DNA from: Adiantum capillus-veneris
Lineage: Eukaryota; Streptophyta; Polypodiopsida; Polypodiales; Pteridaceae
Direction: 5' to 3'
Length of the DNA stretch: 64,000 nt
Assembly (NCBI GenBank): GCA_014529385.2
Contig: CM043944.1
Location: 62,212,248-62,276,247 of the forward strand
Shown one piece after another: positions 53,573-63,660 of the stretch. Position numbers and translations under genes: made by a program. The notes below the pieces were generated by a model. The model made no database searches. It had not been told where the DNA came from and was given only the letters and a program-made list of their open reading frames with translations. Numbering within the stretch: position 1 is the stretch's first letter; each line of letters opens with the position of its first letter.

Positions 53573-56499
53573 TGAAAAAGCATCTTTCCGCGTACTTGGT
53601 TTTTGCACGTGAAGTGTCAGATTGTGATGAATCAAATTTATCTGTGCTAGATAAAGAAAGGTCAATGTTTTTACAACAGTACAGTGACTGTTTTTCCGAT
53701 TCATTACCGTCTCAATTACCGCCAGAGAGACCCGAGGACCATGCGATAGATTTGGTGCCAGGCAATAGCCCACCAAATAAGCCTCCGTACAGGGTTAGTG
53801 CGGCTCAGCAGAAAGAGATAATGGGCCAAGTTCAGGAGCTGTTAGAAAAGGGGCTGATTTAGCCCAGTTCATCTCCATTCTGTTCTCCAGTGTTGTTGGT
53901 GCAGAAAAAGGATGGCTCATGGCGTATGTGCATCGACTACCGTGCACTGAACAAGAATACCATCAAGAATAGGTTCCCTATACCTAGAATTGATGATATT
54001 ATGGACAAATTAGAAGGAGCAGCTATGTTTAGCAGGATAGATCTAAAGAGTGGGTACCATCAGATCCGCATTAGATCAGAGGATGTGCACAAGACTGCTT
54101 TTAGAACGACGTTTGGCCTTTACGAATTTTTAGTGATGCCCTTTGGTCTCACAAATGCTCCTGCTACGTTCAATAGGATGATGGACAGAATTTTCCGTCC
54201 ACACCAGCAGTTTGTTGGTACATTCTTTGATGACATGATAGTCTACTCAAAGAATGAAGAGGAGCATAGGCATCACTTGGCCATTGTGTTCAAAGAGCTA
54301 CGCAGTCATAGGTTGCTCATCAATGCAAAGAAAAGTGAGTTTTTTCTGGAAGAGATTCACTTTCTGGGACACATTGTCTCAAAGGATGGTGTCAGAATGG
54401 ATCCTGCAAAAGTTGAAGCGATCAAGTCATGGCCAAATATGAAGACGGTGCATGATGTCCGAAGCTTTTTGGGACTATGCTCCTATTACAGAAGGTTTAT
54501 CCGAAATTTCGCTGAGATTGCTTCACCTTTACATGCTCTTCAAAAGAAGGCAGTCACTTTTAGATGGACACAAAAAGAGATTTCAGCTTTTAATCTCTTA
54601 AAGGAAAAGATGACTTCAGATCCAGTCATTGTGTTGCCAGATCTTAGGAAGTCATTTGTGGTCCAGTGTGACGCCTGCGGTAGTAGCATTGGTGCAGTGC
54701 TAATGCAAGATGGTAGGGTAGTAGCCTATGAGAGCAGAATTTTGCAAGGGCCAGAGATGACCATGCAGGTCTATGAGAAAGAGTTACTGGCTGTGATTCA
54801 TGCGCTCTTAAGTTGGAAACACTACCTGCTAGGTGCAGATTTCGTTGTCCAAACGGACCATCAGACCTTGCGATACTTCTTGACACAAACAAAGTTATCT
54901 GAGAAGCATATGCGATGGGCAAATATCTTGTCCATGTTCCATTTTCAGATTGTGCATGTGGAAGGCAAGAAGAACGTTGTGGCTGATGCCTTGTCAAGGA
55001 AGCCACAAATTTCAGCTGTGTCGATTCCTTATCATCATGAACTTGATGATATGAGAGAATAGTATGCAAATGATGAAGATTTTGCAAGGGTCTTCGAGCA
55101 GCTAATGCAAGGACAACGTCATGAACACTATCTTCTTAAAGACGGGTTCATGATGATGCATGGCAGATTGTGTGTCACAAAGCCATTGCGACGCAAAGTT
55201 ATGGAAGAGAGTCATGTCCCACCGTATGCAGGGCATCGTGGTATCGATGCTACAGTTAAAGCGGTTGAGACATTCTTCTATTGGCCTACATTGAGAAGGG
55301 ATGTGGATGCCTTTGTGCGAGAATGCCTAATATGCCAAAAGGTCAAGTTTGACAGGCAAAAGGCACCAGGGTTATTGCAACCACTACCTATTCCAGATAA
55401 ACCATGGGAAAGTATTGCTATGGATTTTATCTTTGATCTTCCGAGAACGCAGACAGGAAACGATGGTATTTGGACCATTATTTGCAGATTCAGCAAACAG
55501 GCTCATTTTATTCCTGTCAGGAAGAAGATAAAGCCAGATCAGATGGCACGCTTGTTTATGAGCAATATTTTCAAGTATCATGGCATGCCACAGTCGATTG
55601 TTAGCGACCGTGATCCACGCATGACAAGTTTGTTCTGGAAAGGCTTGTTTGAGAATATGGGCACCACGCTCAAATTCTCTTCGTCATTTCATCCTCAAAC
55701 AAATGGGCAGTCAGAAGAGGCAAATTCTACTGTCCTAGATCTGCTGAAGTGTTATGTGTCAGAGCATAAAGGAAAGTGGGAGCAGTATTTGCCATTGGTG
55801 GAGTATGCATACAATAGTACAGTGCATTCATCAACTGGCAAGGCACCCTTTGAGATAGTTGAAGGTGGCAAGAAAGTTCCTCCCATATTGCATACAAAGG
55901 ACAAGATATTTGAAGCAGATAAGTATGTTCAGGACATGGATGAAATGTACAAGAAGGTCAAAGTGGCCTTAGAAAGGACTCAGGCAAAGCAAAAGAAAGC
56001 AGCTGATCGTCACCGTCGTGAAGTGGTATATTCACTTGGTGATTGGGTGCTTTTACGCTTTGAAAAGGCAAGGTTAAAGAAGATGAAGGGCAAGGAAAGA
56101 CTCTTTCCAAAGCTTAGCATGCGTTACTATGGGCCTTTTCAAGTGTGCGACATAATCAGTGATGTTGCATATAGGCTGATATTGCCTGACAATTGGAAGA
56201 TTCACAATGCGTTTCATGTGAGTCTTCTCAGACCCTATGTGGGTGATGTGCCAGAAGATATGCCAGCTGAAGATCAGCCGGAAGTCGAGGAACTTGACGA
56301 GATCTTGGTCCCTGAACAGATTTTGGCACACAAAGAAAGGAAAGTGGAAGGCAAGGTTGCTAGGCGTTACTTGGTAAAGTTCAGAAACTATCCACCAATG
56401 GATGCTAAGTGGATGGAAGAAGGTGAACTTGCAGAGTCACCAACTGTGTTATCACTTTACCTGGAAGCCTTCGATTTGCAACCTACCTTGACCCCTTGA
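53572..56499 (+). pseudogene. Pol of element I: RT, RNase H, integrase, chromodomain; two amber stops
   Basis: One frame from the ATG at 53572 runs to 56499, broken only by TAG at 53860-53862 (LEKGLI-x-PSSSPF, Gln expected) and TAG at 55060-55062. [45 protein letters not shown], catalytic FFDDMIVYS. RNase H: VVQCDACGSSIGAVLMQDGR, ADALSRKP. Integrase: finger CLICQK, SIAMDFIFDLPRT, VSDRDPRMTSLFW, NGQSEEANS with all three acidic residues. Chromodomain: PEQILAHKERKVEGKVARRY, LVKFRNYPPMDAKWMEEGEL. It lies in the -1 frame relative to gag-protease. Confidence 0.94.
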
Positions 56500-57002
56500 G
56501 TTTCAAAGCTACATGGATTGTCAGTGTGACAATGGCTTTTGAAACAAATGATGTACATGGTATTTAAAGTGAGCTCAAATCAAATACCTGTTACATGAAT
56601 GTTAGAGCTGTACAGATTGTCAGTTTGGCAATTGCTCTTATGGAATGTCCAAAAGTTTGGTTAGTGCTATAGAAGTGAGTATTTCTTGTCAGTTTGTCAA
56701 GGATACAGTGATTGCTTCTATTGAAGAGTACATGTGTAACTGCATTCTTAAACTGTCGGTTTGGGTATGCTCGAAAGTGTTACGGGATCCAACGTGTACT
56801 ATAAGACAGTGGCAAAATGTGCAGCTACCATTTTGTCATTGGAAAGTTAGTGACTCAAAGCAATGGCAGAGTGCGAAGCTACCACTATGTCATTGGGACA
56901 GAGTTCACACGCAGGCAATACATGAGTCAACAAGGTGTTGAATACACCAGGGTTGACAATGAGCATGTACGACATAGATGCAAACGAGGACGTTTGAGAT
57001 TT
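56500..57002 (+). other. 3' untranslated region of element I with internal repeats
   Basis: About 500 bp between the pol stop and the purine tract. Phrases recur: attgtcagt...caatggcttt / ttggcaattgctct (near 56518, 56618, 56685). A block near 56810-56850 (gcagctaccattttgtcatt) recurs at 56873-56900 (gaagctaccactatgtcatt). No coding frame is supported. Confidence 0.55.
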
Positions 57003-57015
57003 CAAGAGGGGGGTG
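57003..57015 (+). promoter_or_regulatory. polypurine tract of element I
   Basis: caagaggggggtg immediately precedes the 3' LTR at 57016. Confidence 0.85.
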
Positions 57016-58490
57016 TGTCACCAGCGTGTGACTACTATCTATCCTTTTTGTTGATTTCTTTCTTATTATCTATTTACTTTCACTTTTTGGAAACACCCCT
57101 CGGGAAATCTAACTGCCCTGCATTGCATAGCTAGTGTGGAACTGTCCAGAGGGAGTCCAGGCGTGAGGGCAAGAGAGCACTAAGGTTGGACAAGGACTAT
57201 GGTTAGCCAAGTGGGGTCATTGACTAGCCAAAGTGGAATCCTTTGCTACAGCGGCTACATTTCAGTTCTGGATGTGGCCACAGTGTACAAAGAGGGTCGG
57301 ATGACCTAGAAAGATACAATGGCAGCATCTCCTAAAATTTAGGGAACTGCTATTTTGGGACCTGAAAATGTGTTGGCGTCATTATCTCCGGAATGACAAG
57401 GGGAACATTTTCTTACTCTGTCGTGAAGTCAACTGGGCAACCGGTTGGGAGATTTTTAGGCGGCAACCCCGAAACGGGAAAATGCTTGTAAATGTGCCAA
57501 GTGGCACATTCTGGTGCAGTTTCTAATGCAAGAGAGAGTTGGCGCTGAATTTTAAGCTGGGAGAGCCTCATTTTCAGTTTTGTCACAGGTTAAGAGCTAT
57601 GGAGTGCTTGCTTTCCCTCCTATGTACAGTGCGGTGCCAGGAGTGATGCCCGGCACACTACGCACTGCCCTCTCTCTCCCCTTTGGCAGTATGTTATGCC
57701 CCTCTAGTGGGCTCTTCATTTGACCAATGTACAGTTATGTGGGTTCATGCACGATTGCCGAGGCAAGAGCCTCTTGCACAGGTACTGGATTAGCTAGCGG
57801 CTAATCCCCCCGCAGGTACAGGTGAATTCGGAGAGGTTTCACGCGAGAAATCTTGTCCGATTCAAAGGGCAAGTAGCCCTACAGGTGCGGGAGCTCGAGG
57901 ACTTGCTACGGATGCGACCGGCACGCGAAACGGAGCCCGAAACAGTGAATTACAGCCTGCTGTGTATTTTTGCAGGTTTAGGGTTTTGGCCCTAAACGGA
58001 CCCTAATACCCCCAGGAGGTTCGGGGACGCAAGGGGACCGCTGTACAGGTGATCTGGCGCATTTTCAGGGCTGAAAACAGAGAATTCAGCGTGCTGCAGA
58101 TTCTCGCCAGGTTTTGCAAAGTGCCCGTATGCGTCGGGAAAGTCGGTCAATGCGTGGGAATACTGACTGTGAAAGGTTCTAGTACAGTTATGTTGCCGAA
58201 ATCGCGCTGGAACAGTGGAAATTCAGCCGAGTTTGTGCGGGGCAGCTTGTAGGGAACCACAACGTTTATTCCCTCTTTTGAACAATAAAGAAATACCGAA
58301 AGGGGCGCCTAAGTTAGGGGCCAATCTGGTGTCGGTCTTCTCATACAGGTGCATTCTAGCATCTGTATCCCATTCCCCTCTCTTGTGTCACTATAGCGCA
58401 GGTATAATAGACGACTAATAATGGGTGAAAGCTAAATCAAGGTTTGAAGTAAAGTCTACCGCCCTTTTTGGATTGAACAGGCCGGTTTCA
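57016..58490 (+). repeat. 3' LTR of element I
   Basis: It is 1475 bp, the same length as the 5' LTR with no indels noticed. Differences I found are scattered single bases, for example near 57252, 57385, 57651-57656, 57702, 57751, 57787, 58460 and 58478-58483. Confidence 0.96.
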
Positions 58491-58495
58491 GAGTG

Positions 58496-58719
58496 GGGCC
58501 TTCGGAGGAGGGTTTTACAACCTCTCGGGTGTCGTATCTCTTCTCTCTCCTTCTCTCAGTCTCATTCACTCGCACGCACAATATCCACTCACTTTGTTCA
58601 CGATCACAGCACTCTACAAGACGGAAAGCTCTCTCTTTCCCTAAGAACTAAAGGGAACCTTGAGCAATAAAGATCACTAATCTTGAGAAAATATAACATT
58701 CATTCCGCTGCACCTAACA
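58496..58719 (+). repeat. 5' LTR of J, part downstream of the nested element I
   Basis: It starts at gggccttcggaggaggg and ends CGCTGCACCTAACA, matching 61763-61986. It contains AATAAAG at 58666-58672. Confidence 0.93.
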
Positions 58720-58720
58720 T

Positions 58721-58732
58721 TGGTATCAGAGC
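58721..58732 (+). promoter_or_regulatory. primer binding site of element J
   Basis: TGGTATCAGAGC starts one base after the LTR, an initiator-Met type site. It differs from the primer site of element I, so I is not an obvious partner of J. Confidence 0.92.
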
Positions 58733-59241
58733 TTTGGAAGTGTTCTGCATTACTCAAGGAAAGAACCACAAGAATTTTTTTTGCTTCTTGTGATCGCACG
58801 AACCCAAGTTTACTTGGGCGTGGCGATTCCTAATCGTGTTTGTTGAAGAGTGACAGGAATCCCAAGAAAGAAGGGCTTGTCCAGCCTCCCCTTGTGTCTC
58901 TTTTCACTCATTGAGAGCGGACCGTGCACTCCCCTTGTGTCGCTTTTCACTCATTGAGAGCGGACCGTGCACTTAGCGGCCGGCCAATCGACGTGAGGTG
59001 GAAAAAAGCAACCTTGGTGTGAGCGCAAGGCCGCCAAGGGGTGCGCCCGCAGAAAAGGGTAGAACTCGGGTGAAGAGAAGATCCTTCTCCAACGCGATTT
59101 GCAAGCGAAAGAACACCTCAAGAACCCTAGATTCTCACGAATCAAGGACCTCAAGAACCTCAAGAACCCCAAGAACTCAAGTTCCTCGTGAACTTAAGAA
59201 CCCAAGACCCCCAAGAACCCACAAGAACCCACGACTTCAGA
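58733..59241 (+). other. leader of element J with tandem repeats
   Basis: A 43-bp direct duplication lies at 58888-58930 and 58931-58973 (one difference, ctc/cgc). From about 59140 to 59235 a degenerate caagaaccc-type repeat occurs about nine times. These precede the gag-like ATG at 59242. Confidence 0.8.
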
Positions 59242-60176
59242 ATGATCATCACTCGAAGCGGAATGGATACTTCGCTTGGAAGTGATGAGCATGCGAAGAA
59301 GAATTTTCCCCACCAGGAGGTTTTTCTGACCCTTCCCCATCTACGACACCGATTGCACTAACTCCTATGGAGGATTTCGACAAGAGGATGATTGACAAGA
59401 AGTTAGAAGACAAAGCAAGAGATGCCAAACGAAAAGCAGAAATAGAGCGTGACCATGAAGAAAAGATGGCAGCCATAGAGCGTCAGTACCAAGAAAGAAT
59501 GACAGCCATAGCGCGTAAGAGCGAGCAAGCACGCTTGGAAGCCACAGCAAGAGAAGCAAAAATGGATCGCAGACACGCAAAAGACAAAGCAGAAAGAAAA
59601 GCAATACAAGAACAAAGCGACCGACAAAACAAAGAGTTTTGGTGACTCTATTCTCAAGTTCAGGCACAGATGCAAGAGATTTGGGAAAAGGAGACTCTCT
59701 CAGTCTCTTCTTCTCCAAAGCATGACACACAGGATTTGCATGATTGTGTGAAGCATGATGAATTGAATGATAATGATTTGCATGATGATTTGAAGCACAA
59801 TGATGAGCATGATGATTTGGATGCCAATGATAAGCATGATGATTTGAATGATAAAGACAAGCATGATGATTTGCATGATGATCAAGATGTGATTTCTCAC
59901 AAGCATGATGAGTTGCATGAAGATGATGTGATTGTTCACAAGGATGATGTGTTAGTTGATGCTTTTTCTAGCGAAGCTAACCTCGTTGTAGATTCGATCA
60001 ATCATGAAAAAGCGATCTTGGCTTTCGAGTCGAGGTCCAAAGAACCCCCACATGACGATTCGATCATTCAGGACGAACCGATCTTGGCTCTCGAGCCTTG
60101 GTCCAAAGAACCATCACAGGAAGTATTGTGTTCGCATGATTGGTACGCACGCATTGTTCGAGTGTTTCATTTGTGA
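59242..60176 (+). pseudogene. gag-like, coiled-coil and His/Asp-rich reading frame of element J
   Basis: The ATG at 59242 gives MIITRSGMDTSLGSDEHAKK, whose MxTRSG start is typical of Ty3 gag. A frameshift near 59310 leads into PSTTPIALTPMEDFDKRMID, then a charged, probably helical coiled coil (59390-59640: KKLEDKARDAKRKAEIERDH, EEKMAAIERQYQERMTAIAR). A TGA at 59643-59645 interrupts it in frame. The following part (59670-60176) is dominated by repeats such as KHDELNDNDLHDDLKHNDEH and DKHDDL-x-DKDKHDDLHDDQ. I recognise no enzyme or zinc knuckle, and the function is unknown. It may package J RNA into foreign particles, but that is inference. Confidence 0.65.
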
Positions 60177-60615
60177 AGGTTTCCTGCATTTTAGTCAGCA
60201 TCGTTATGTGATCCCTTTTCCTAGGCATGACGTATTGTATGTTGAGCACGTTTCTCTCATGGATGAGCACGAATGTATGCGGATTGTTCATGAAAAGTTG
60301 AAAAGTTTGTATGTCAGGAAGTCACATTCCATGTCTCTTTTTTGGCATGACACAGTTTCCGAAAGAGCACATGATAGTATTAGCACCAAGCATGGGCATT
60401 TCCATTGTGATTTGCCAGAGTTGATTGATTTCGATCAAACAGAACAGATTAGAGCGAATTGTTTACATGTGTGGGGTGAACGGTTTGTCACTCCGTCTCT
60501 ATGTTCATCTACATTGCATACACAGTCTTTAGAGAAGACAAGATTTTTTCCATTCACTTTACATGGAATGGGTATGTTCATGTTTTTGTGTTGGAAATGG
60601 TTTCATGAATTTTAA
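60004..60615 (+). pseudogene. second reading frame of element J, unrecognised
   Basis: This frame overlaps the end of the His/Asp-rich frame and continues to 60615. From about 60150 it looks protein-like (LFECFICEGFLHFSQHRYVI, RIVHEKLKSLYVRKSHSMSL, DLPELIDFDQTEQIRANCLH, WGERFVTPSLCSSTLHTQSL). It may continue the upstream protein after a frameshift near 60150. Cys, His and aromatic residues are frequent, but I see no known motif. Sequence to 60860 holds more open but uncertain frames. Confidence 0.45.
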
Positions 60616-60859
60616 GCCATGGAGATTCTTGAAGAAGAAAGAAGCATGACTAAAGACAAAGTTGAAGCATCGAAGGAGCCATAGAAGACTTTGTGTCGCT
60701 TTCGGCGCGACCCAAAGAAGCAAGCGTTGCAAACCTTTATGAAGTTCAAGTACCGCTCGACCCACACAACAGAGTGGGCCGGCGAAGAGTCCCTTCCAGG
60801 ATTCCGGATGCTATTGGCGATCTCCCTCGACGCTATACAGTTCGGTACCAGTACCTCAC

Positions 60860-60875
60860 TTTGAAAAGGAGGGGA
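60860..60875 (+). promoter_or_regulatory. polypurine tract of element J
   Basis: tttgaaaaggagggga ends at the TG of the 3' LTR. Confidence 0.85.
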
Positions 60876-61986
60876 TGTCACGTGACACATCCCAACCCTA
60901 TGTGTTCGTGGACAAGCTATATCACAGCAGGGTTCAGTCCGTTCAATCAAGTCTAGATTAGCAGTGATCTGGCACTTTTGTGAGTCTATTCGTAGACCGT
61001 ACATGCCCAGTTACTTAGCATAGATGCATATCCTCCGGTTGCACACAGCATGATCATCGGAATTCCCATCAGAATCCATTAGTATGAGTTAGGGGAATTT
61101 TCCAGTGCATTTAGCCTATTATCCTATTTATTGGTGTTTTCACTTATTATTTTTAAGTGACTTTCCAACAAAAGTAGGTAGGGTAATTTTGCTAAGTTAA
61201 TATATAAGCAAACCCAAGTTAGCACTTTCTGGCAGAAGAGGCAGCAGGAGCACCTTGCTCAACAGGCAACTTCTCAGCAAGACCAACCCCTGCGACTACT
61301 CTGGCGTTTTCTCCACAGAAGACCTAGCGTTTTTGCATCAGATCAGCCTTGGCGATTTGTGCACAGCAGATCAGCCCCGGCGTCATCACGACACAGCAGA
61401 TCAGCCTAGCGTTTTTGCATTTGTAGAACCCCGGCGACAGAAGGACCAATTTTAGCCCCTGGCGTTTTTGGATTTCAGCAGCAAATTAAGACCGGCATCA
61501 TTCAGCCCGTAAAGACCATCAGTTTTCAGCCCTACGAAACCTCATTTTTCAGCCAAGAAAACGTAGCCAAAACAGTCATTTTCAGCCACCGAAACAGTCC
61601 CGAAATTCAGCGATTAGAAGATCTCAGATTTCGGCCATCGTCGTCAACGTCGTCGTCGTCACTGTCGTCGTCATCGGCATAGACCAAGTTGCATAGTCCA
61701 TTGCATACGCATTGTAAACCTTTGTGCAATCAAAGAATAGACCACTCTCGCCGACGAGAGTGGGGCCTTCGGAGGAGGGTTTTACAACCTCTCGGGTGTC
61801 GTATCTCTTCTCTCTCCTTATCTCAGTCTCATTTACTCGCATGCACAATATCCACTCACTTTGTTCACGACCACAGCACTCTACAAGACAGAAAGCTCTC
61901 TCTTTCCCTAAGAACTAAAAGGAACCTTGAGCAATAAAGATCACTAATCTTGAGAAAATACAACATTCATTCCGCTGCACCTAACA
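60876..61986 (+). repeat. 3' LTR of J, uninterrupted
   Basis: This 1111-bp LTR runs from TGTCACGTGACA to GCACCTAACA. It preserves the uninserted version of the site that element I occupies in the other LTR: ctctcg-ccga-cgagag at 61745-61760, with gagtg at 61758-61762. Target copy tttgc follows at 61987-61991. Confidence 0.95.
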
Positions 61987-61991
61987 TTTGC

Positions 61992-62564
61992 GTTGGACCA
62001 AATGGCCGGACAAGTGCGAGCAGGTAATGCCAGAGCAGTGTTGGTACGGCATTGCGTTGGGGAGCAACTAACAATTTCATTAGTAGCATCTGTGTGTGCA
62101 GTTGTGAGTTAATTTGCACATTTCATTAATAGTTTATGAACTTTTAAGAGTGAAAGTTGAAGGATTTTTAAAGTTATTAAGTGTGCCAAGTGACACACTT
62201 ACCAATGCAAAACTAACCTCTCACTCTCACCCTCTCTTCCTAGCGTCCCCTCTTCTGGCTGGCTTAATAAGAGGCTCCCCTCCCCCACTTCTCAGTGTTC
62301 GCAGTGCTCCTACCCCCCCTATTGTGAGGATGCTCTACGCATTGGAGCTCTCCATGGAAGCTTGAGAGAAGCCCTTGCGACATATGTGGTGGCCTCGTGC
62401 TCCCATTGTCTAGAACAAGGGTTCTCATAGCCATAGCTAGCTTTCGGTAAAGTTTCATCGCGAGAAGTTGCAGTGAACACTCTTCGTAGAGTGTGGTGGC
62501 TGTAAATTCTCTGTTTTCAGCCCCTAATCATCTCTTTTAGGGTGAATTTCAGCAAAATACACAT
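61992..62564. other. unassigned sequence right of element J
   Basis: No coding frame is recognised. A pyrimidine-rich stretch with tctcactctcaccctctctt near 62220 and a C-rich segment near 62280-62320 could be promoter-like or LTR-like, but no partner copy is present. Confidence 0.4.
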
Positions 62565-62582
62565 AGAATCTAGTTCTTCTCT
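62565..62582. repeat. target-site duplication of the LINE (left copy)
   Basis: agaatctagttcttctct at 62565-62582 is repeated exactly at 63643-63660, directly after the poly-A tail. Confidence 0.93.
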
Positions 62583-63642
62583 CCATTCCTCCTCTTCACA
62601 TCGGTTGGTCACTTCACTTATGGCATCCTGCTTGTCATCTTGCACATGTATCATTCTTTGAGTATACAGTCAGAATTGGAAGATTCGCATTGATGAGACA
62701 GCACCCTGAGCAGCCCACTCGTGTGCGTTTCTGGTTACATTCAGGTCTCTCACACGCCTATCTATGGCAATTTTGGTCAGCCATCTGGGATTTACATGTG
62801 GCTCGTCGTATTTCCTTTTTCCTTTGGATGATTGCACATGCAGGACTTCCAGTTGGGACTTGGTTAGCTTCTATGGGTCATGATCCGTTATGTACTCGAT
62901 GTTCTTTGCGCCTACCTGAGTCACCTGCGCATTGCCTTTGGTCATGCTCGTCTTCTCATGTAGTTTGGCTAGCAGTTGGTTTTTTACTTAGCAGAGCTGG
63001 AGTTCAGCATGGATTTCTCACTTGGGGATCTGTTTCCTGGTTGATGCCGATGCCCAGACCGCATCTTTTCTACGAGGGCTCAGACACAGATCCAGCTCTT
63101 ATGCTTACCGCGACTGGTTACAGAAGAGGGACTTTGGCTATGTTACCACAGATTGCTTGGCAAGGAGATCCTCAAACACGTGATGAAATCTTCTCAGTAA
63201 TCACCAGCATTGCTCTCTGGAATGTTTGGAGAGCTCGTTGTCTTCATATTCTCAGTGCGGCACCGCAGCTCCTTCATGATACCCTCACTGTCATTTGGCT
63301 GGACATCATTCACACCCTCATATGGCAATGGGATTCTTCCTCAGGCACATCTAGAGCAGCCGAGGCTCGTCGATTTGATTTCCTTCGGCGTTGGGCAAGA
63401 TCTCCACTCTTCTTCACACTTACAGGTGGACAGATTACATGGCATTATGCGCCTCCTCAGTGGTTTCTCCTCCACTCATCACACAGACCACCATGAGATT
63501 GTACTAGTCGAGTTGTCACTATAGTGGCTCTCATCCTTACATTCAGCTTGTACACCCCACGTGACAGGCTATTTTGGCATCCGTTGGGATTCTATTGTAC
63601 TCAGTAATATATAGCCCTGATTTTTCCAAAAAAAAAAAAAAA
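62583..63642 (+). mobile_element. 5'-truncated L1-type LINE with poly-A tail
   Basis: The insertion is bounded by an 18-bp target duplication and ends in a 16-base A run (63628-63643, the last A shared with the duplication). It contains only the 3' end of ORF2. Severe 5' truncation, poly-A and a long duplication are the hallmarks of target-primed reverse transcription. An exact 18-bp duplication and an intact A run suggest a fairly recent insertion. Confidence 0.92.
62690..63496 (+). pseudogene. LINE ORF2 C-terminal fragment (zf-RVT domain)
   Basis: The open frame carries the reverse-transcriptase zinc-binding domain: YLWQFWSAIWDLHVARRISF, FLWMIAHAGLPVGTWLASMG, then the Cys/His cluster DPLCTRCSLRLPESPAHCLW and SCSSSHVVW. 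The C-terminal part (EIFSVITSIALWNVWRARCL) is also typical of plant L1 ORF2 tails. The RT and endonuclease parts are missing because of truncation, so it is non-functional. The frame is open upstream of 62690 and ends with TGA at 63494-63496. Confidence 0.9.
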
Positions 63643-63660
63643 AGAATCTAGTTCTTCTCT

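Larger units (their letters stand above)
50166..58490 (+). mobile_element. Ty3/gypsy chromovirus I, young, 8.3 kb, nested in the J LTR
   Basis: It has two 1475-bp LTRs, gag-protease and pol frames, and a chromodomain end. A perfect target duplication GAGTG flanks it (50161-50165, 58491-58495). The empty site is preserved in the other J LTR as a single gagtg at 61758-61762. By eye the LTRs differ at about a dozen positions. The coding sequence is interrupted only by three TAG codons (51866, 53860, 55060), without frameshifts, plus a gag/pol frame change at a TAATG overlap. Confidence 0.96.
49251..61986 (+). mobile_element. non-autonomous LTR retrotransposon J (about 4.4 kb without its nested element)
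   Basis: The left LTR is 49251-50165 continued at 58496-58719, and the right LTR is 60876-61986. Target copies tttgc lie at 49246-49250 and 61987-61991. An initiator-Met primer site (58721-58732) and a purine tract (60860-60875) bound an internal region of only 2.16 kb. That region has one gag-like/coiled-coil/His-Asp-rich reading frame and no protease, RT, RNase H or integrase. Element I is inserted in the left LTR. J must have moved with enzymes supplied by another element. Confidence 0.92.

Noticed and set aside
50166-58490. Exact duplicate open frames at 51199-51568 and 58049-58418 as a duplicated gene pair
   Set aside because: They lie inside the two LTRs of element I and are duplicated because the LTRs are.
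21672-58732. TGGTATCAGAGC occurrences as tRNA gene pieces
   Set aside because: Each directly follows an LTR end and is a primer binding site; no cloverleaf can be built around them.
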